A stretch of 11,248 nucleotides of DNA, from contig CAUDYH010000015.1 of NCBI GenBank assembly GCA_958453575.1, positions 1 through 11,248 on the forward strand, read 5' to 3'. The position numbers and the translations under genes are program-made. Positions 1 to 7,246 of the stretch are shown here, one piece after another; position 1 is the first letter of the stretch, and each line of letters begins with the position of its first letter. A model generated the notes under the pieces. It saw only the letters and a list, made by a program, of their open reading frames with translations, had not been told where the DNA came from and searched no databases. The stretch comes from an uncultured Collinsella sp. (lineage in GTDB: Bacteria; Actinomycetota; Coriobacteriia; Coriobacteriales; Coriobacteriaceae).

Positions 1-2
1 AC

Positions 3-998
3 CTGTTCCCGACGCTGATCGCGCTCGGCTTTGCAGTCTACGTCATCTTCCTCAACTTCCGCGGTGCCAGCTCGGCCGCCAAGCTCCAGGCCTTCCTGAC
101 CAAGGCCCTGCTCTGCGGCATGCTGCTCGCCATGGGCGTCTCGCTGTTCACCGGTTCGCCGGAACACGCCATGCCCGTGTTCTCCCAGGTCACCGGCGCT
201 GGTGGCGGCAAGCCCGCTACCGAGGGCACCAGCCTGTTCGCCGGCATCGTGTCGGTCCTGGTTCTGACCCCGTTCTTCTACGCCGGTTTCGACACCATTC
301 CTCAGCAGGCTGAGGAAGCAGCCGAGGGCCTCAACTGGAACAAGTTCGGCAAGATCATCTCCCTAGCCCTGCTGGCCGCAGGCGGCTTCTACATGGTCTG
401 CATCTACTCGTTCGGCACCATCCTCGACTGGCATGAGTTTGTTAAGAGCCCGGTTCCCGCGCTTGCCTGCCTCAAGGGCATCAACATGCTCCTGTACCTG
501 GCCATGCTCGTCATCGCCACGCTTGGACCCATGGGCCCGATGAACTCCTTCTACGGCGCCACGAGCCGCATCATGCTCGCCATGGGCCGCAAGGGCCAGC
601 TGCCCGAGAAGTTCGCCGAGGTCGATCCCAAGTCCGGCGCTCCCAAGCTCGCCTGCGTCGTCCTGGGCGTCATCACCGTCATCGGTCCGTTCCTGGGCAA
701 GAACATGCTCATTCCTCTGACCAACGTGTCGGCCCTCGCCTTCATCTTCTCCTGCGGCATGGTCGCCCTCGCCTGCCTGCGCATGCGCTTCACCGAGCCC
801 GACCTGCCTCGTCCCTACGAGGTGCCCGGCGGCAAGTTTGGCATCTGCCTCGCTGTCGCTGCCTGCGCCGTCATCATCGGGCTGCTCGTGATTCCGTTCT
901 CTCCCGCCTCCCTCAACATGGTGGAGTGGAGCATCGTGATCGGCTGGCTGGCCATTGGCCTGGCTCTTATGGCCTTTACCAATTCCCGCAAAAAGTAG
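3..998 (+). CDS. APC-family amino acid permease, 5' truncated by window edge
   Basis: This is a membrane permease expected to import an amino acid or amine by proton or cation coupling, or by exchange. The frame is open from base 3, so the gene starts before the window. The visible 331 residues hold about nine hydrophobic segments, against roughly twelve in complete family members, so the first helices are missing. A segment reading FFYAGFDTIPQQAEEA matches the conserved APC pattern of an aromatic-glycine-phenylalanine-acid stretch followed by an AEE-type motif. Later, MNSFYGATSRIMLAMGRKGQLP resembles the family's SRxxxAMGRDGxLP loop. The C-terminus is short and basic (NSRKK). A hairpin follows the stop, and the amidohydrolase gene begins 131 bases on. 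The family call is firm; the substrate cannot be read from the sequence. Confidence 0.88.
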   Translation: MFPTLIALGFAVYVIFLNFRGASSAAKLQAFLTKALLCGMLLAMGVSLFTGSPEHAMPVFSQVTGAGGGKPATEGTSLFAGIVSVLVLTPFFYAGFDTIPQQAEEAAEGLNWNKFGKIISLALLAAGGFYMVCIYSFGTILDWHEFVKSPVPALACLKGINMLLYLAMLVIATLGPMGPMNSFYGATSRIMLAMGRKGQLPEKFAEVDPKSGAPKLACVVLGVITVIGPFLGKNMLIPLTNVSALAFIFSCGMVALACLRMRFTEPDLPRPYEVPGGKFGICLAVAACAVIIGLLVIPFSPASLNMVEWSIVIGWLAIGLALMAFTNSRKK

Positions 999-1004
999 CG
1001 CCTA

Positions 1005-1056
1005 GCCGGGGCGGATCGGGTGCGCGGGATCCTCTCTTCCGCGCACCGAACCCGGC
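1005..1056 (+). terminator. Stem-loop after the permease gene, possible terminator
   Basis: A perfect 9-bp stem (GGTGCGCGG at 1019-1027 with CCGCGCACC at 1039-1047, 11-base loop) is enclosed by an outer 6-bp pair (GCCGGG at 1005-1010 with CCCGGC at 1051-1056). It begins 7 bases after the permease stop. No T-run follows directly; the nearest is TTTT at about 1070-1073. It is therefore either a weak intrinsic terminator or an mRNA 3'-end-stabilising structure that lets some transcription through to the amidohydrolase. Confidence 0.55.
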
Positions 1057-1129
1057 ACCACTTGGGTAGTTTTGTGAGGCCTTAACCCAACACGGCCTCG
1101 CCCACTATATGGATCCATAAGGAGGAACC

Positions 1130-2407
1130 ATGTCCACTAAGTATGCAATCGTTGGCGGCAAGCTCATCGACGGTACCGGTGCCGAGCCGGTCGAGAACTC
1201 CCTCGTTCTCGTCGACGACAACGGCAAGATCGAGTACGCCGGCACTATGCAGGACCTTCCCGAGGGCGTTGAGGTTATCGACGCCGCCGGCAAGACCGTC
1301 CTTCCCGGCCTGATCGACACCCACCTGCACTTCTCGGGCAACCTGACCGACGATGACACCGATTGGGTCATGCAGCCGCTCCTCGAGAAGCAGGCCGTTG
1401 CCGTCAAGCAGGCCTACGACTGCCTCACCCACGGCCTCACCACCGTCTGCGAGATCGGCCGCTTTGGTATCCAGATCCGTGACTGCATCGACAAGGGCGT
1501 CTTTAAGGGGCCGCGCGTTCTGGCCACCGGCCTGGGCTTCTGCCGTGTTGCCGGTCACGGTGACTCCCACCACTGCAGCCAGGAGCTCAACAAGGAATCG
1601 CACCCCTGGGGCGATCAGGTCGACGGTCCTTGGGATCTGCGCAAGGCCGTCCGTCGTCGCCTGCGCGAGAACCCCGATGCCATCAAGATCTGGGCTACCG
1701 GTGGCGGCATCTGGCGCTGGGACTCCGGTCGCGACCAGCACTATTGCTCCGAGGAGATCCAGGCCGTGATCGAAGAGGCCAAGTTGGTCGGCATCCCCGT
1801 GTGGAGCCACTGCTACAACAACCACGCCGCTGCCTACGATTCCGTCCGCTTTGGCTGCGAGCAGCTGATTCACGGCTTCGATATCGATGAGCGCACCATG
1901 GACCTCATGGCCGAGCAGGGCACCTTCTTCACGCCGACGATCGCCTTCCTGCCCACCTGGTACGCCACCTATCCGCCCGTCTACGTCCCCGAGCTGCACG
2001 ACAAGTACGAGGGCACCCTGGTCGAGAAGGAGCTGCAGCGCAACTACGACTGCCTGCGCGAGGCCAAGAAGCGCGGCGTCGTCATGACGATCGGCTCCGA
2101 CTCCTTCTCCTTCGTCACCCCGTACGGCACCTGCTCCATCGAGGAGATGTACGAGTTCGTCGACAAGATCGGCTTCACCCCGGTCGAGACCATCACCTGC
2201 GCTACCCTCAACGGTGCCAAGATGTGCCACATCGAGGACGAGACCGGTTCTATCGAGGTCGGTAAGTGCGCCGACCTGCTGGTCGTCAACGGTGACGTCG
2301 CCGCCGACATCCACGTGCTCAACACCGACAACATGGACGTCATCATGAAGGACGGCTGGATCGTCGAGGCTGGCACCTTTGGCGAGGCCAACAAATACAG
2401 CGCCTAA
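1130..2407 (+). CDS. Metal-dependent amidohydrolase (imidazolonepropionase/prolidase-like, COG1228 type)
   Basis: This is a cytoplasmic amidohydrolase-superfamily enzyme of 425 residues, a normal length, with no signal peptide. An N-terminal beta-strand region precedes the metal site GLIDTHLH (H65, H67). Other expected ligands are visible: K186 in AIKIWATGGG, in the position of the carboxylated bridging lysine; H227 in VWSHCYNN; H248 in LIHGF; and D324 in TIGSDSF. A C-terminal GSIEVGKCADLLVV segment is typical of the superfamily. The lysine-plus-GGG arrangement fits the subgroup that includes prolidase- and Xaa-Arg-type peptidases better than classical HutI, but the substrate is not determinable. 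The start has a strong AAGGAGG at 1119-1125, 4 bases before the ATG. The upstream permease suggests it may act on an imported peptide or amino acid derivative (inference). Confidence 0.88.
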   Translation: MSTKYAIVGGKLIDGTGAEPVENSLVLVDDNGKIEYAGTMQDLPEGVEVIDAAGKTVLPGLIDTHLHFSGNLTDDDTDWVMQPLLEKQAVAVKQAYDCLTHGLTTVCEIGRFGIQIRDCIDKGVFKGPRVLATGLGFCRVAGHGDSHHCSQELNKESHPWGDQVDGPWDLRKAVRRRLRENPDAIKIWATGGGIWRWDSGRDQHYCSEEIQAVIEEAKLVGIPVWSHCYNNHAAAYDSVRFGCEQLIHGFDIDERTMDLMAEQGTFFTPTIAFLPTWYATYPPVYVPELHDKYEGTLVEKELQRNYDCLREAKKRGVVMTIGSDSFSFVTPYGTCSIEEMYEFVDKIGFTPVETITCATLNGAKMCHIEDETGSIEVGKCADLLVVNGDVAADIHVLNTDNMDVIMKDGWIVEAGTFGEANKYSA

Positions 2408-2452
2408 GATACCGTTTGTCGATGGCTGGATGTAAAACACAGTTTTTGATTG

Positions 2453-2458
2453 CATAAT
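2453..2458 (+). promoter_or_regulatory. Possible -10 element (CATAAT) before kinase 1
   Basis: CATAAT followed by G resembles the -10-like motifs upstream of the phospholipase-like and transporter genes. It touches the left arm of the hairpin at 2459-2494. No good -35 hexamer is visible at the usual spacing, so support is weak. Confidence 0.25.
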
Positions 2459-2494
2459 GCAATGGAGAGGGTCGCTTGCGGCCCTCTCCATTGC
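2459..2494 (+). terminator. Long stem-loop between amidohydrolase and kinase 1
   Basis: The arms GCAATGGAGAGGG (2459-2471) and CCCTCTCCATTGC (2482-2494) are perfectly complementary over 13 bp. The stem continues inward through a T-G wobble and two further pairs to a CTTG tetraloop (2475-2478), 16 bp in all. It lies 51 bases after the amidohydrolase stop and about 30 before the kinase start. No T-run follows the right arm, so it is not a textbook intrinsic terminator. It could end or stabilise the upstream mRNA, or shape the kinase leader. Confidence 0.6.
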
Positions 2495-2513
2495 TATGGG
2501 GTGCGTCAGTAAG

Positions 2514-2519
2514 AAGGGG
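2514..2519 (+). promoter_or_regulatory. Ribosome binding site deciding the kinase 1 start
   Basis: AAGGGG ends directly before ATG 2520 but lies 6 bases before the in-frame GTG at 2526. The spacing therefore favours the GTG. The upstream in-frame ATGs at 2457 and 2496 lack a binding site, and both lie at or beside the hairpin. Confidence 0.5.
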
Positions 2520-2525
2520 ATGACG

Positions 2526-3911
2526 GTGGATTTAAACAGGCTGATTCTGGGCAAGAGCTACAACTCTACCAAGGTCTTTCGTACGGCCCAGCATGTGGTC
2601 CAGGCCATCTTGCTCGGTTTTGTCGTACCGGCCCTTATCCTGCTGCTTATCTGGGATTTAACCGATAATCCCAACCCCGTTCCGGGCGTTGTCGTTATTG
2701 CCGGCCTGGTCATGCTGTGCTTCTTTTTCTCGTATGTCTTTGTGGTCCCCGACGACCTCACATCGAGCGCAACCGACCGTACGCTCGCCATCGCATCAAA
2801 AATATTCGCCTACACGTCGCGCGGCCTTACGCCCGAAGCGGCCTTGGGCGCCTCCAAGATCATCCTGTCCGAGACCATTGCCTCTGCCATCTGCTTTACC
2901 GACGGCAAGCAGGTGCTGGCAAGCTGGGGTGAGGACTCGGCAAAATGCCCTGCCGGCACCCCGGTCGTGCTCAAGACCACGCTCAACGTGATCGAGTCCG
3001 GCGAACAGAGTGTATTTTCGCGTGACGCCTCCTATGAGACGGGCGGCTGTTTTCCCCGTTTGCGTGCCGGCATTGTTGCGCCGCTTACCGTACGCGGGCA
3101 TTGCGTGGGTACGCTCGAGCTGTACTATCCCCGCCTGAGCAGCATCGATATGCGCCAGACGGCGTTGGCCTCGGGCTTTGCCGATCTCATTTCCACGCAG
3201 CTCGCCAGCTTTGAGCTCGAGCGCCAGGACGAGCTTACGGCCCGCGTTGAGCTTCGCGCCCTGCAGTCGCAGGTCGATCCGCATTTTTTATTCAATACCA
3301 TTAGCACGATCGTGTCGCTCGTTCGAACCGAGCCCGACAAGGCGCGATCGTTGCTGATCGACTTTTCCAACTACTATCGTCAGACGCTTTCTGACTCCGA
3401 TACCCTCACCACGCTCGAGCACGAGGTGGAACAGGGCACTCGTTATATCAATCTTATGCAGGCCCGGTATGGCGACGGCCGTCTGCGCGTTTCGGTCGAC
3501 ATCGACTTTGAGGTGCGCGACAGCCTGGTACCGCCGTTTATCTTGCAGCCGTTGCTCGAAAACTGTATCAAGCACGCACAGCGCGAGATCGAGCCGCTTT
3601 CTATTCGTGTTAGGGCTTTTGAGACCGATGACGGCTTGGAGATCATCGTCGAAGATGACGGCATCGGTATGAGCGAAGAAGTCTGCGCGCATCTGTTTGA
3701 GCAGCATCGCCGAGAGGAGCCCGAGAGCATTACCGCCGACGGCTCCGTCAAGCGAGGTTGCGGCCTGGCGCTCTTCAACGTGCTTCAGCGCATCCATTTC
3801 TTTTACGGAGAAGATTCTGGCATGCGCGTGAAGTCCCAGGAGGGCGTGGGAACGCAGGTCATCGTTGAGTTGAACGGCGATCCGCATGAGCCGGCGCCGC
3901 TAACGGTGTAG
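2526..3911 (+). CDS. LytS-type sensor histidine kinase, two-component system 1
   Basis: This is a membrane sensor kinase expected to autophosphorylate on histidine and pass the phosphate to the LytTR regulator 38 bases downstream. Numbered from GTG 2526 (461 residues), it has two membrane helices at about 24-43 and 54-74 with only about ten residues outside the membrane. A GAF-like cytoplasmic domain follows at about 85-215. The His_kinase domain (PF06580 type) contains ALQSQVDPHFLFNT with H253. The HATPase domain has an N-box (PLLENCIKHA, N346), a G1 box (EDDGIGM, D378-M382) and a G2 stretch (RGCGLALFN). It lacks the five-helix LYT sensor of classical LytS, so the GAF-like domain or the short helix pair must sense the signal. 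The start is uncertain: GTG 2526 has the best spacing, ATG 2520 is the alternative. Confidence 0.9.
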   Translation: MDLNRLILGKSYNSTKVFRTAQHVVQAILLGFVVPALILLLIWDLTDNPNPVPGVVVIAGLVMLCFFFSYVFVVPDDLTSSATDRTLAIASKIFAYTSRGLTPEAALGASKIILSETIASAICFTDGKQVLASWGEDSAKCPAGTPVVLKTTLNVIESGEQSVFSRDASYETGGCFPRLRAGIVAPLTVRGHCVGTLELYYPRLSSIDMRQTALASGFADLISTQLASFELERQDELTARVELRALQSQVDPHFLFNTISTIVSLVRTEPDKARSLLIDFSNYYRQTLSDSDTLTTLEHEVEQGTRYINLMQARYGDGRLRVSVDIDFEVRDSLVPPFILQPLLENCIKHAQREIEPLSIRVRAFETDDGLEIIVEDDGIGMSEEVCAHLFEQHRREEPESITADGSVKRGCGLALFNVLQRIHFFYGEDSGMRVKSQEGVGTQVIVELNGDPHEPAPLTV

Positions 3912-3949
3912 CATGCGGTTGGATTGAGAAAAAAAGAGGGGAAGCGCAT

Positions 3950-4684
3950 ATGTCCGAAGGCTGGAACATCCTGGTGGTTGATGACGAGCCTCCCATTAGG
4001 GCTGAGCTACGCTATCTGTTGGAACAGGATGCGCGTGTGGGTCAGATTGCCGAGGCGGGCAATGTCGCCGAAGCTGTGGAGTTGATTCTGTCGAACAAGC
4101 CCGACGTGCTGTTTTTAGACATTACCATGCCCGGTCGCTCGGGAATTGAGCTTGCCGAGACGCTGCAGAACCTAAAGACGCCGCCGGTCGTGGTGTTTGT
4201 GACGGCATTTGCCGAGTATGCGGCCGATGCCTATAACCTCGATGCGGTCGATTACGTCGTCAAACCGGTGGAGGATGCCCGCCTGTCAAAGGCACTCGAC
4301 AAGATCGAGACTGCCCTGGGTGCTCGCCGTGTCGTCCATGCTCCGCGCCAGCCTTTGCGCCTGACGGTGGATCGCGGGGGCAAAAGGGTGTTCATTCCCG
4401 TGGCGGATGTCTGTTACTTTGAGGCGCGCGCCGATTTTTGCAACGCCGTCTGCGCCGAGGGGACATACCTGATCAATGAGTCGATTTCCTCGCTCGAGCG
4501 GCGCCTGGCCTCCGAGGGCTTTATCCGCGTCCATCGCAGCTATCTGGTTAATTTGGAAGACGTGCATAATGTCGAGATCGGCTCCACGGGCCTGATGGAG
4601 CTCAGGCTCGACCGTGTGAGCTCGACGGTGCCCGTTTCACGCCGTCGCGCTGCCGAGGTTAAAGCGCACCTGGGGCTAGCGTAA
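3950..4684 (+). CDS. LytTR-family response regulator, two-component system 1
   Basis: This is a DNA-binding response regulator of 244 residues, the usual size for receiver-LytTR proteins. The receiver domain (about 6-120) has the acidic pair D11-D12, phosphoacceptor D57 in FLDITMPG, T85 in FVTAFAEYA, and K105 in YVVKP. The LytTR domain (about 135-242) shows IPVADVCYFEA, then FIRVHRSYLVNL, then the terminal VPVSRRRAAEVK signature. AGAGGGGA at 3935-3942 is a good binding site for ATG 3950. The 38-base gap from the kinase indicates one operon, so the two are very likely a cognate pair. Target promoters cannot be named. I found no convincing pair of LytTR half-sites at the expected spacing in the neighbouring intergenic regions. 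Confidence 0.93.
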   Translation: MSEGWNILVVDDEPPIRAELRYLLEQDARVGQIAEAGNVAEAVELILSNKPDVLFLDITMPGRSGIELAETLQNLKTPPVVVFVTAFAEYAADAYNLDAVDYVVKPVEDARLSKALDKIETALGARRVVHAPRQPLRLTVDRGGKRVFIPVADVCYFEARADFCNAVCAEGTYLINESISSLERRLASEGFIRVHRSYLVNLEDVHNVEIGSTGLMELRLDRVSSTVPVSRRRAAEVKAHLGLA

Positions 4685-4716
4685 GGGTCGGTGCGCCATC
4701 GTTTGCCGTTGCAGGT

Positions 4717-4743
4717 TTGGCATGACTGTGCGGTGGGCATAAT
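4717..4743 (+). promoter_or_regulatory. Candidate promoter for the phospholipase C-like gene
   Basis: A TTGGCA -35-like hexamer (4717-4722) and a CATAAT -10-like hexamer (4738-4743) are separated by 15 bases, slightly short. The sequence GGGCATAATGGA resembles the motifs before the transporter and glycosyltransferase genes. It sits about 35 bases before the start codon. Confidence 0.4.
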
Positions 4744-4775
4744 GGATTGCATCGAATGAAATCGAAAGGAACAAT

Positions 4776-5720
4776 ATGCCCGCGCTCATTACGCATCATC
4801 TGTTTGGCGAGGAAAGCATCGACCGTCTTCCGCAGGGCGTTATCACGTCCGACGAGGAGCGCATCGCCTTTATCCTGGGAAACCAAGGTCCCGACCCGTT
4901 TTTCTTCCACATACTCACGCCGCGCATTTCCGACTGTACGTCGCTTGCTCAGGTCATGCACCGCTCGCGCATGTCGCGCCAGTTCTCGTGCCTGCGCGAC
5001 GGCGTGTCGCACCTGCAGCCGCGCGACGCCAATCTGGGTCGCGCCTTTGCGCTGGGCCTGCTGTCGCACTATGTGCTCGACCGCAATGCCCACCCCTTTG
5101 TCTACGAGCAGCAGTTTGGCATTGTGGATTCCGATCCCGAGCTCGAGGCTTCGGGCAGCCAAGTTCACGCCGTGCTCGAAAGCGACCTGGACGTGCTGAT
5201 GCTGCAGCTCAAGCGCGATGGGGCCACGGTCGAGGATTATCCGCCGGCGGGCGAGATCGTTACCACCGACCGCATCAATCGCGTTGCCGGCGTGCTGATG
5301 AGCTACGTCGCCGGGCGCGTGTACGGTATCGACATCCCGGCGGGGGAGTACGCCGGCGCCGTTTCGGACATGCAGATGCTCTACCGCACTATCGAGCCGG
5401 CCGGTTCGGCCAAGACGCGCGCGATTGCCCTGCTCGAGGGCTTGGTGCACGATTATTCGCTGCTCGACGGCCTTGCGCACCGCGTGACGACCGAACTGCC
5501 CGAGCGTACCGGCAACCTGGGCCACTTGGCATGGAAGAACCCCTTTACCGATGAAGTCTCGACCGAGAGCTTCCCCGAGGTCTTTGACCGCGCGCTGCTC
5601 GATTACGAGTGCACGGTTGCCCGCTTTATCGAGACCGGCGATATGGAAGCCGTGACCAACCACGTCAATTACAGCGGTCGCGTGCTCGGTGCCGACGAAG
5701 AGTTCGACCGCGAGGAGTAG
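4776..5720 (+). CDS. Zinc-dependent phospholipase C family protein
   Basis: The 314 residues carry the sequence pattern of the zinc-dependent phospholipase C / S1-P1 nuclease fold (PF00882-like). The N-terminus has THHLFGEE (H7, H8), then GNQGPDPFFF (D40), then the histidine-aspartate core GLLSHYVLDRNAHPF (H98, D102, H106), then HAVLESDLD (H131, E135, D139). Together these resemble the trinuclear zinc ligand set of the family. No signal peptide is visible and the protein begins MPALITHH, so it appears cytoplasmic, unlike secreted clostridial phospholipase C. Its real substrate, lipid or other phosphoester, is therefore unclear. AAAGGA at 4765-4770 supports ATG 4776. It stands 91 bases after regulator 1, with its own candidate promoter, and 101 bases before the transporter. 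Confidence 0.8.
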   Translation: MPALITHHLFGEESIDRLPQGVITSDEERIAFILGNQGPDPFFFHILTPRISDCTSLAQVMHRSRMSRQFSCLRDGVSHLQPRDANLGRAFALGLLSHYVLDRNAHPFVYEQQFGIVDSDPELEASGSQVHAVLESDLDVLMLQLKRDGATVEDYPPAGEIVTTDRINRVAGVLMSYVAGRVYGIDIPAGEYAGAVSDMQMLYRTIEPAGSAKTRAIALLEGLVHDYSLLDGLAHRVTTELPERTGNLGHLAWKNPFTDEVSTESFPEVFDRALLDYECTVARFIETGDMEAVTNHVNYSGRVLGADEEFDREE

Positions 5721-5774
5721 GGATCGTGCGTGCTCCTTTGCCGAATCCTTACCGGCGCCTCTGGACAATTGGGG

Positions 5775-5780
5775 TACGAT
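5775..5780 (+). promoter_or_regulatory. Candidate -10 element (TACGAT) before the Atg22-like transporter
   Basis: GGGGTACGATGAAC lies 42 bases before the start codon. It fits the TAnnnT actinobacterial -10 pattern and the local GGGYAYRATG motif. No clear -35 is visible at 16-18 bases. Confidence 0.4.
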
Positions 5781-5821
5781 GAACTAACTGCATATCGGGC
5801 GAATACGAAGGGGCCCTGTCC

Positions 5822-7072
5822 ATGAAATACACCAAGCTCGAGCGTAACTGGGTTATGTACGATGTGGGCAACTCGGCCCTCGTACTGCTCAATACCTCGG
5901 TGGTGCCCATCTACTTCAATGCCATCAATACCGGCGCTTCTTCGGCCGACCTCGTGGTCGCCTGGGGCAACGCGCAGACGATCGCCTCGTTGGTCATTGC
6001 CATGCTCATGCCCGTTCTGGGTGCACTTGCCGACTACGCCGGCAACAAGATCAAGTTCTTCATGGGCTTTTTCCTTACGGGCCTCGTGCTTTGCTTTGCG
6101 CAGGCCATCCCCATGTCCGCGATGGCGTTTTTGACCGTCTACGTGCTGTGCACCATCGGCCTCAACTCGTCCATGACGTTCTACGACGCCATGCTGCCCG
6201 ACATTACCACCGACGAGCGCATGGACGCCGTGTCCAGTTCGGGCTATGCCTGGGGCTACATCGGTTCCACCGTGCCGTTCATCATCTGCCTGGCGCTTAT
6301 CATGGGTGGCCCCGCTCTCGGCGTCCCCACCATGCTGGCAACGCGTCTGTCGTTTATCATCACCGGTGCCTGGTGGCTCATCTTTACCCTGCCGCTCATT
6401 CGCACCTATAAGCAAAAGTACGGTCGCGAGCGCGGTCCCCAGGACACCATCGGCCACATCGTGGGCGGTGTGTTCTCCGAGGTCGGACACACCATGCGCG
6501 AGATCGCCCACAACAAGACCGTGCTGGTCTACATGATCGCGTTCTTCTTCTACATCGACGGTGTGCACACGGTCATTTCCATGGCAACCAGCTACGGCTC
6601 GGCTCTGGGTATCGATTCGACCCAGCTGGTGCTGGCGCTGCTCGTCACGCAGTTTGTGGCCTTTCCGTCCGCCATCATCTACGGCAAGCTCGCCGGACGC
6701 GTGGGCACGCTCAACATGATTCTGGTGGCGGTCGCCGCCTACATGGGCATTGTGCTGTTCGCCGCGTTCTTCCTAAAGACCGCCTTTGAGTTCTGGGTGC
6801 TTGCCATTATGGTCGGCCTGTTCCAGGGCGGCGTGCAAGCGCTCAGCCGTAGCTACTTTGGCCGCATTATCCCTAAAGAAAAATCCAACGAGTACTACGG
6901 CTTCTTTGACATCTTTGGTCGTTATGCAAGCGTCATGGGCACCTTTCTAGTGTCGGTCGTCACCTCGCTGACCGGCAACCCGTCGCTGGGCGTCCTTTCC
7001 ATTGGCGTGCTGCTGGTTGTTGGCTTTATGCTGCTGGTCCGCCTGTCCCGCATGACTCAGGCGGCAGCGTAA
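5822..7072 (+). CDS. MFS transporter, UMF1 / Atg22-like family
   Basis: This is an integral membrane transporter of 416 residues with about twelve hydrophobic segments, a full-length major facilitator. The N-terminal NWVMYDVGNSALVLLN matches the WxxYDxxNSA signature of the UMF1/Atg22-like family. A second conserved block, from Q339 on (ALSRSYFGRIIPK), followed by EYYGFFDIFGRYASVMG, matches the family's C-terminal signature. Yeast Atg22 exports amino acids from the vacuole. The bacterial substrate is not known, and amino acid or small-metabolite export is only an extrapolation. AAGGGG at 5808-5813 lies 8 bases before ATG 5822. A candidate -10 upstream suggests independent transcription, though readthrough from the preceding gene is possible. 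Confidence 0.88.
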   Translation: MKYTKLERNWVMYDVGNSALVLLNTSVVPIYFNAINTGASSADLVVAWGNAQTIASLVIAMLMPVLGALADYAGNKIKFFMGFFLTGLVLCFAQAIPMSAMAFLTVYVLCTIGLNSSMTFYDAMLPDITTDERMDAVSSSGYAWGYIGSTVPFIICLALIMGGPALGVPTMLATRLSFIITGAWWLIFTLPLIRTYKQKYGRERGPQDTIGHIVGGVFSEVGHTMREIAHNKTVLVYMIAFFFYIDGVHTVISMATSYGSALGIDSTQLVLALLVTQFVAFPSAIIYGKLAGRVGTLNMILVAVAAYMGIVLFAAFFLKTAFEFWVLAIMVGLFQGGVQALSRSYFGRIIPKEKSNEYYGFFDIFGRYASVMGTFLVSVVTSLTGNPSLGVLSIGVLLVVGFMLLVRLSRMTQAAA

Positions 7073-7120
7073 GGCAACCGGGCTCAGTACAGCAATTGTG
7101 CCTATCTACAGTACTCTTTT

Positions 7121-7151
7121 GGAAGTAGCCGCATAAATCATTCTGACTTCC
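7121..7151. repeat. Inverted repeat GGAAGT...ACTTCC, possible operator
   Basis: GGAAGT (7121-7126) and ACTTCC (7146-7151) form a 6-bp inverted repeat with a 19-base AT-rich spacer. It lies just upstream of the -10-like motif at 7175-7180. The position suits a regulator site, but a 6-bp match over this distance can arise by chance. Confidence 0.3.
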
Positions 7152-7174
7152 GAGCAATGTTTAGCCCAAGTGGG

Positions 7175-7180
7175 TATGAT
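7175..7180 (+). promoter_or_regulatory. Candidate -10 element (TATGAT) before the glycosyltransferase operon
   Basis: TGGGTATGATGGAA contains a good -10 hexamer (TATGAT) within the same GGGYAYRATG pattern seen upstream of two neighbouring genes. It lies in the 182-base gap after the transporter. Transcription from it would start just before the hairpin at 7197-7227. No clear -35 is seen. Confidence 0.45.
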
Positions 7181-7196
7181 GGAATCAGCTAGGTCG

Positions 7197-7232
7197 CGGG
7201 GCGTCGCCTGTGTTTGGCGGCGCCCCGTTTTT
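7197..7232 (+). terminator. Intrinsic terminator or attenuator in the glycosyltransferase leader
   Basis: A 12-bp stem has arms at 7197-7208 and 7216-7227, with one T-G wobble and a 7-base loop, and is followed by TTTTT at 7228-7232. This is a textbook rho-independent terminator on the + strand. It lies 125 bases after the transporter stop but only 8 bases before the glycosyltransferase binding site, and downstream of the -10-like motif at 7175-7180. It may end the transporter transcript, or act as an attenuator for the operon that follows. Confidence 0.8.
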
Positions 7233-7239
7233 GTGTTGC

Positions 7240-7246
7240 AAGGAGG
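7240..7246 (+). promoter_or_regulatory. Ribosome binding site deciding the glycosyltransferase start
   Basis: AAGGAGG lies 8 bases before ATG 7255. This rules out the upstream in-frame ATG at 7210, which sits in the loop of the terminator hairpin and has no binding site. Confidence 0.85.

Noticed and set aside
2411..2447. Possible LytTR half-sites (ACCGTTTGT and ACAGTTTTT)
   Set aside because: The two matches are 28 bases apart start to start rather than the usual 21-22, and the second is imperfect. This is not enough to call a binding site.
2457..2525. Extended N-terminus of kinase 1 from ATG 2457 or 2496
   Set aside because: These starts lie in or beside the 2459-2494 hairpin and have no ribosome binding site. 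The extra residues match nothing, and AAGGGG at 2514-2519 points to a later start.
1082..2554. 490-codon open frame on the - strand opposite the amidohydrolase
   Set aside because: It is a mirror of G/C-ending codons in the real gene. Its translation is low-complexity, rich in V, L, D and G with no family motif, while the + strand has complete catalytic motifs and a strong binding site.
4659..5768. 369-codon open frame on the - strand opposite the phospholipase C-like gene
   Set aside because: Composition is typical of an antisense shadow (rich in H, R, A, V). There is no motif, and the + strand frame has a full family signature.
5669..6568. 299-codon open frame on the - strand opposite the transporter
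   Set aside because: It is very rich in H, G, D and Q with no recognisable domain. The + strand carries an intact 12-helix transporter.
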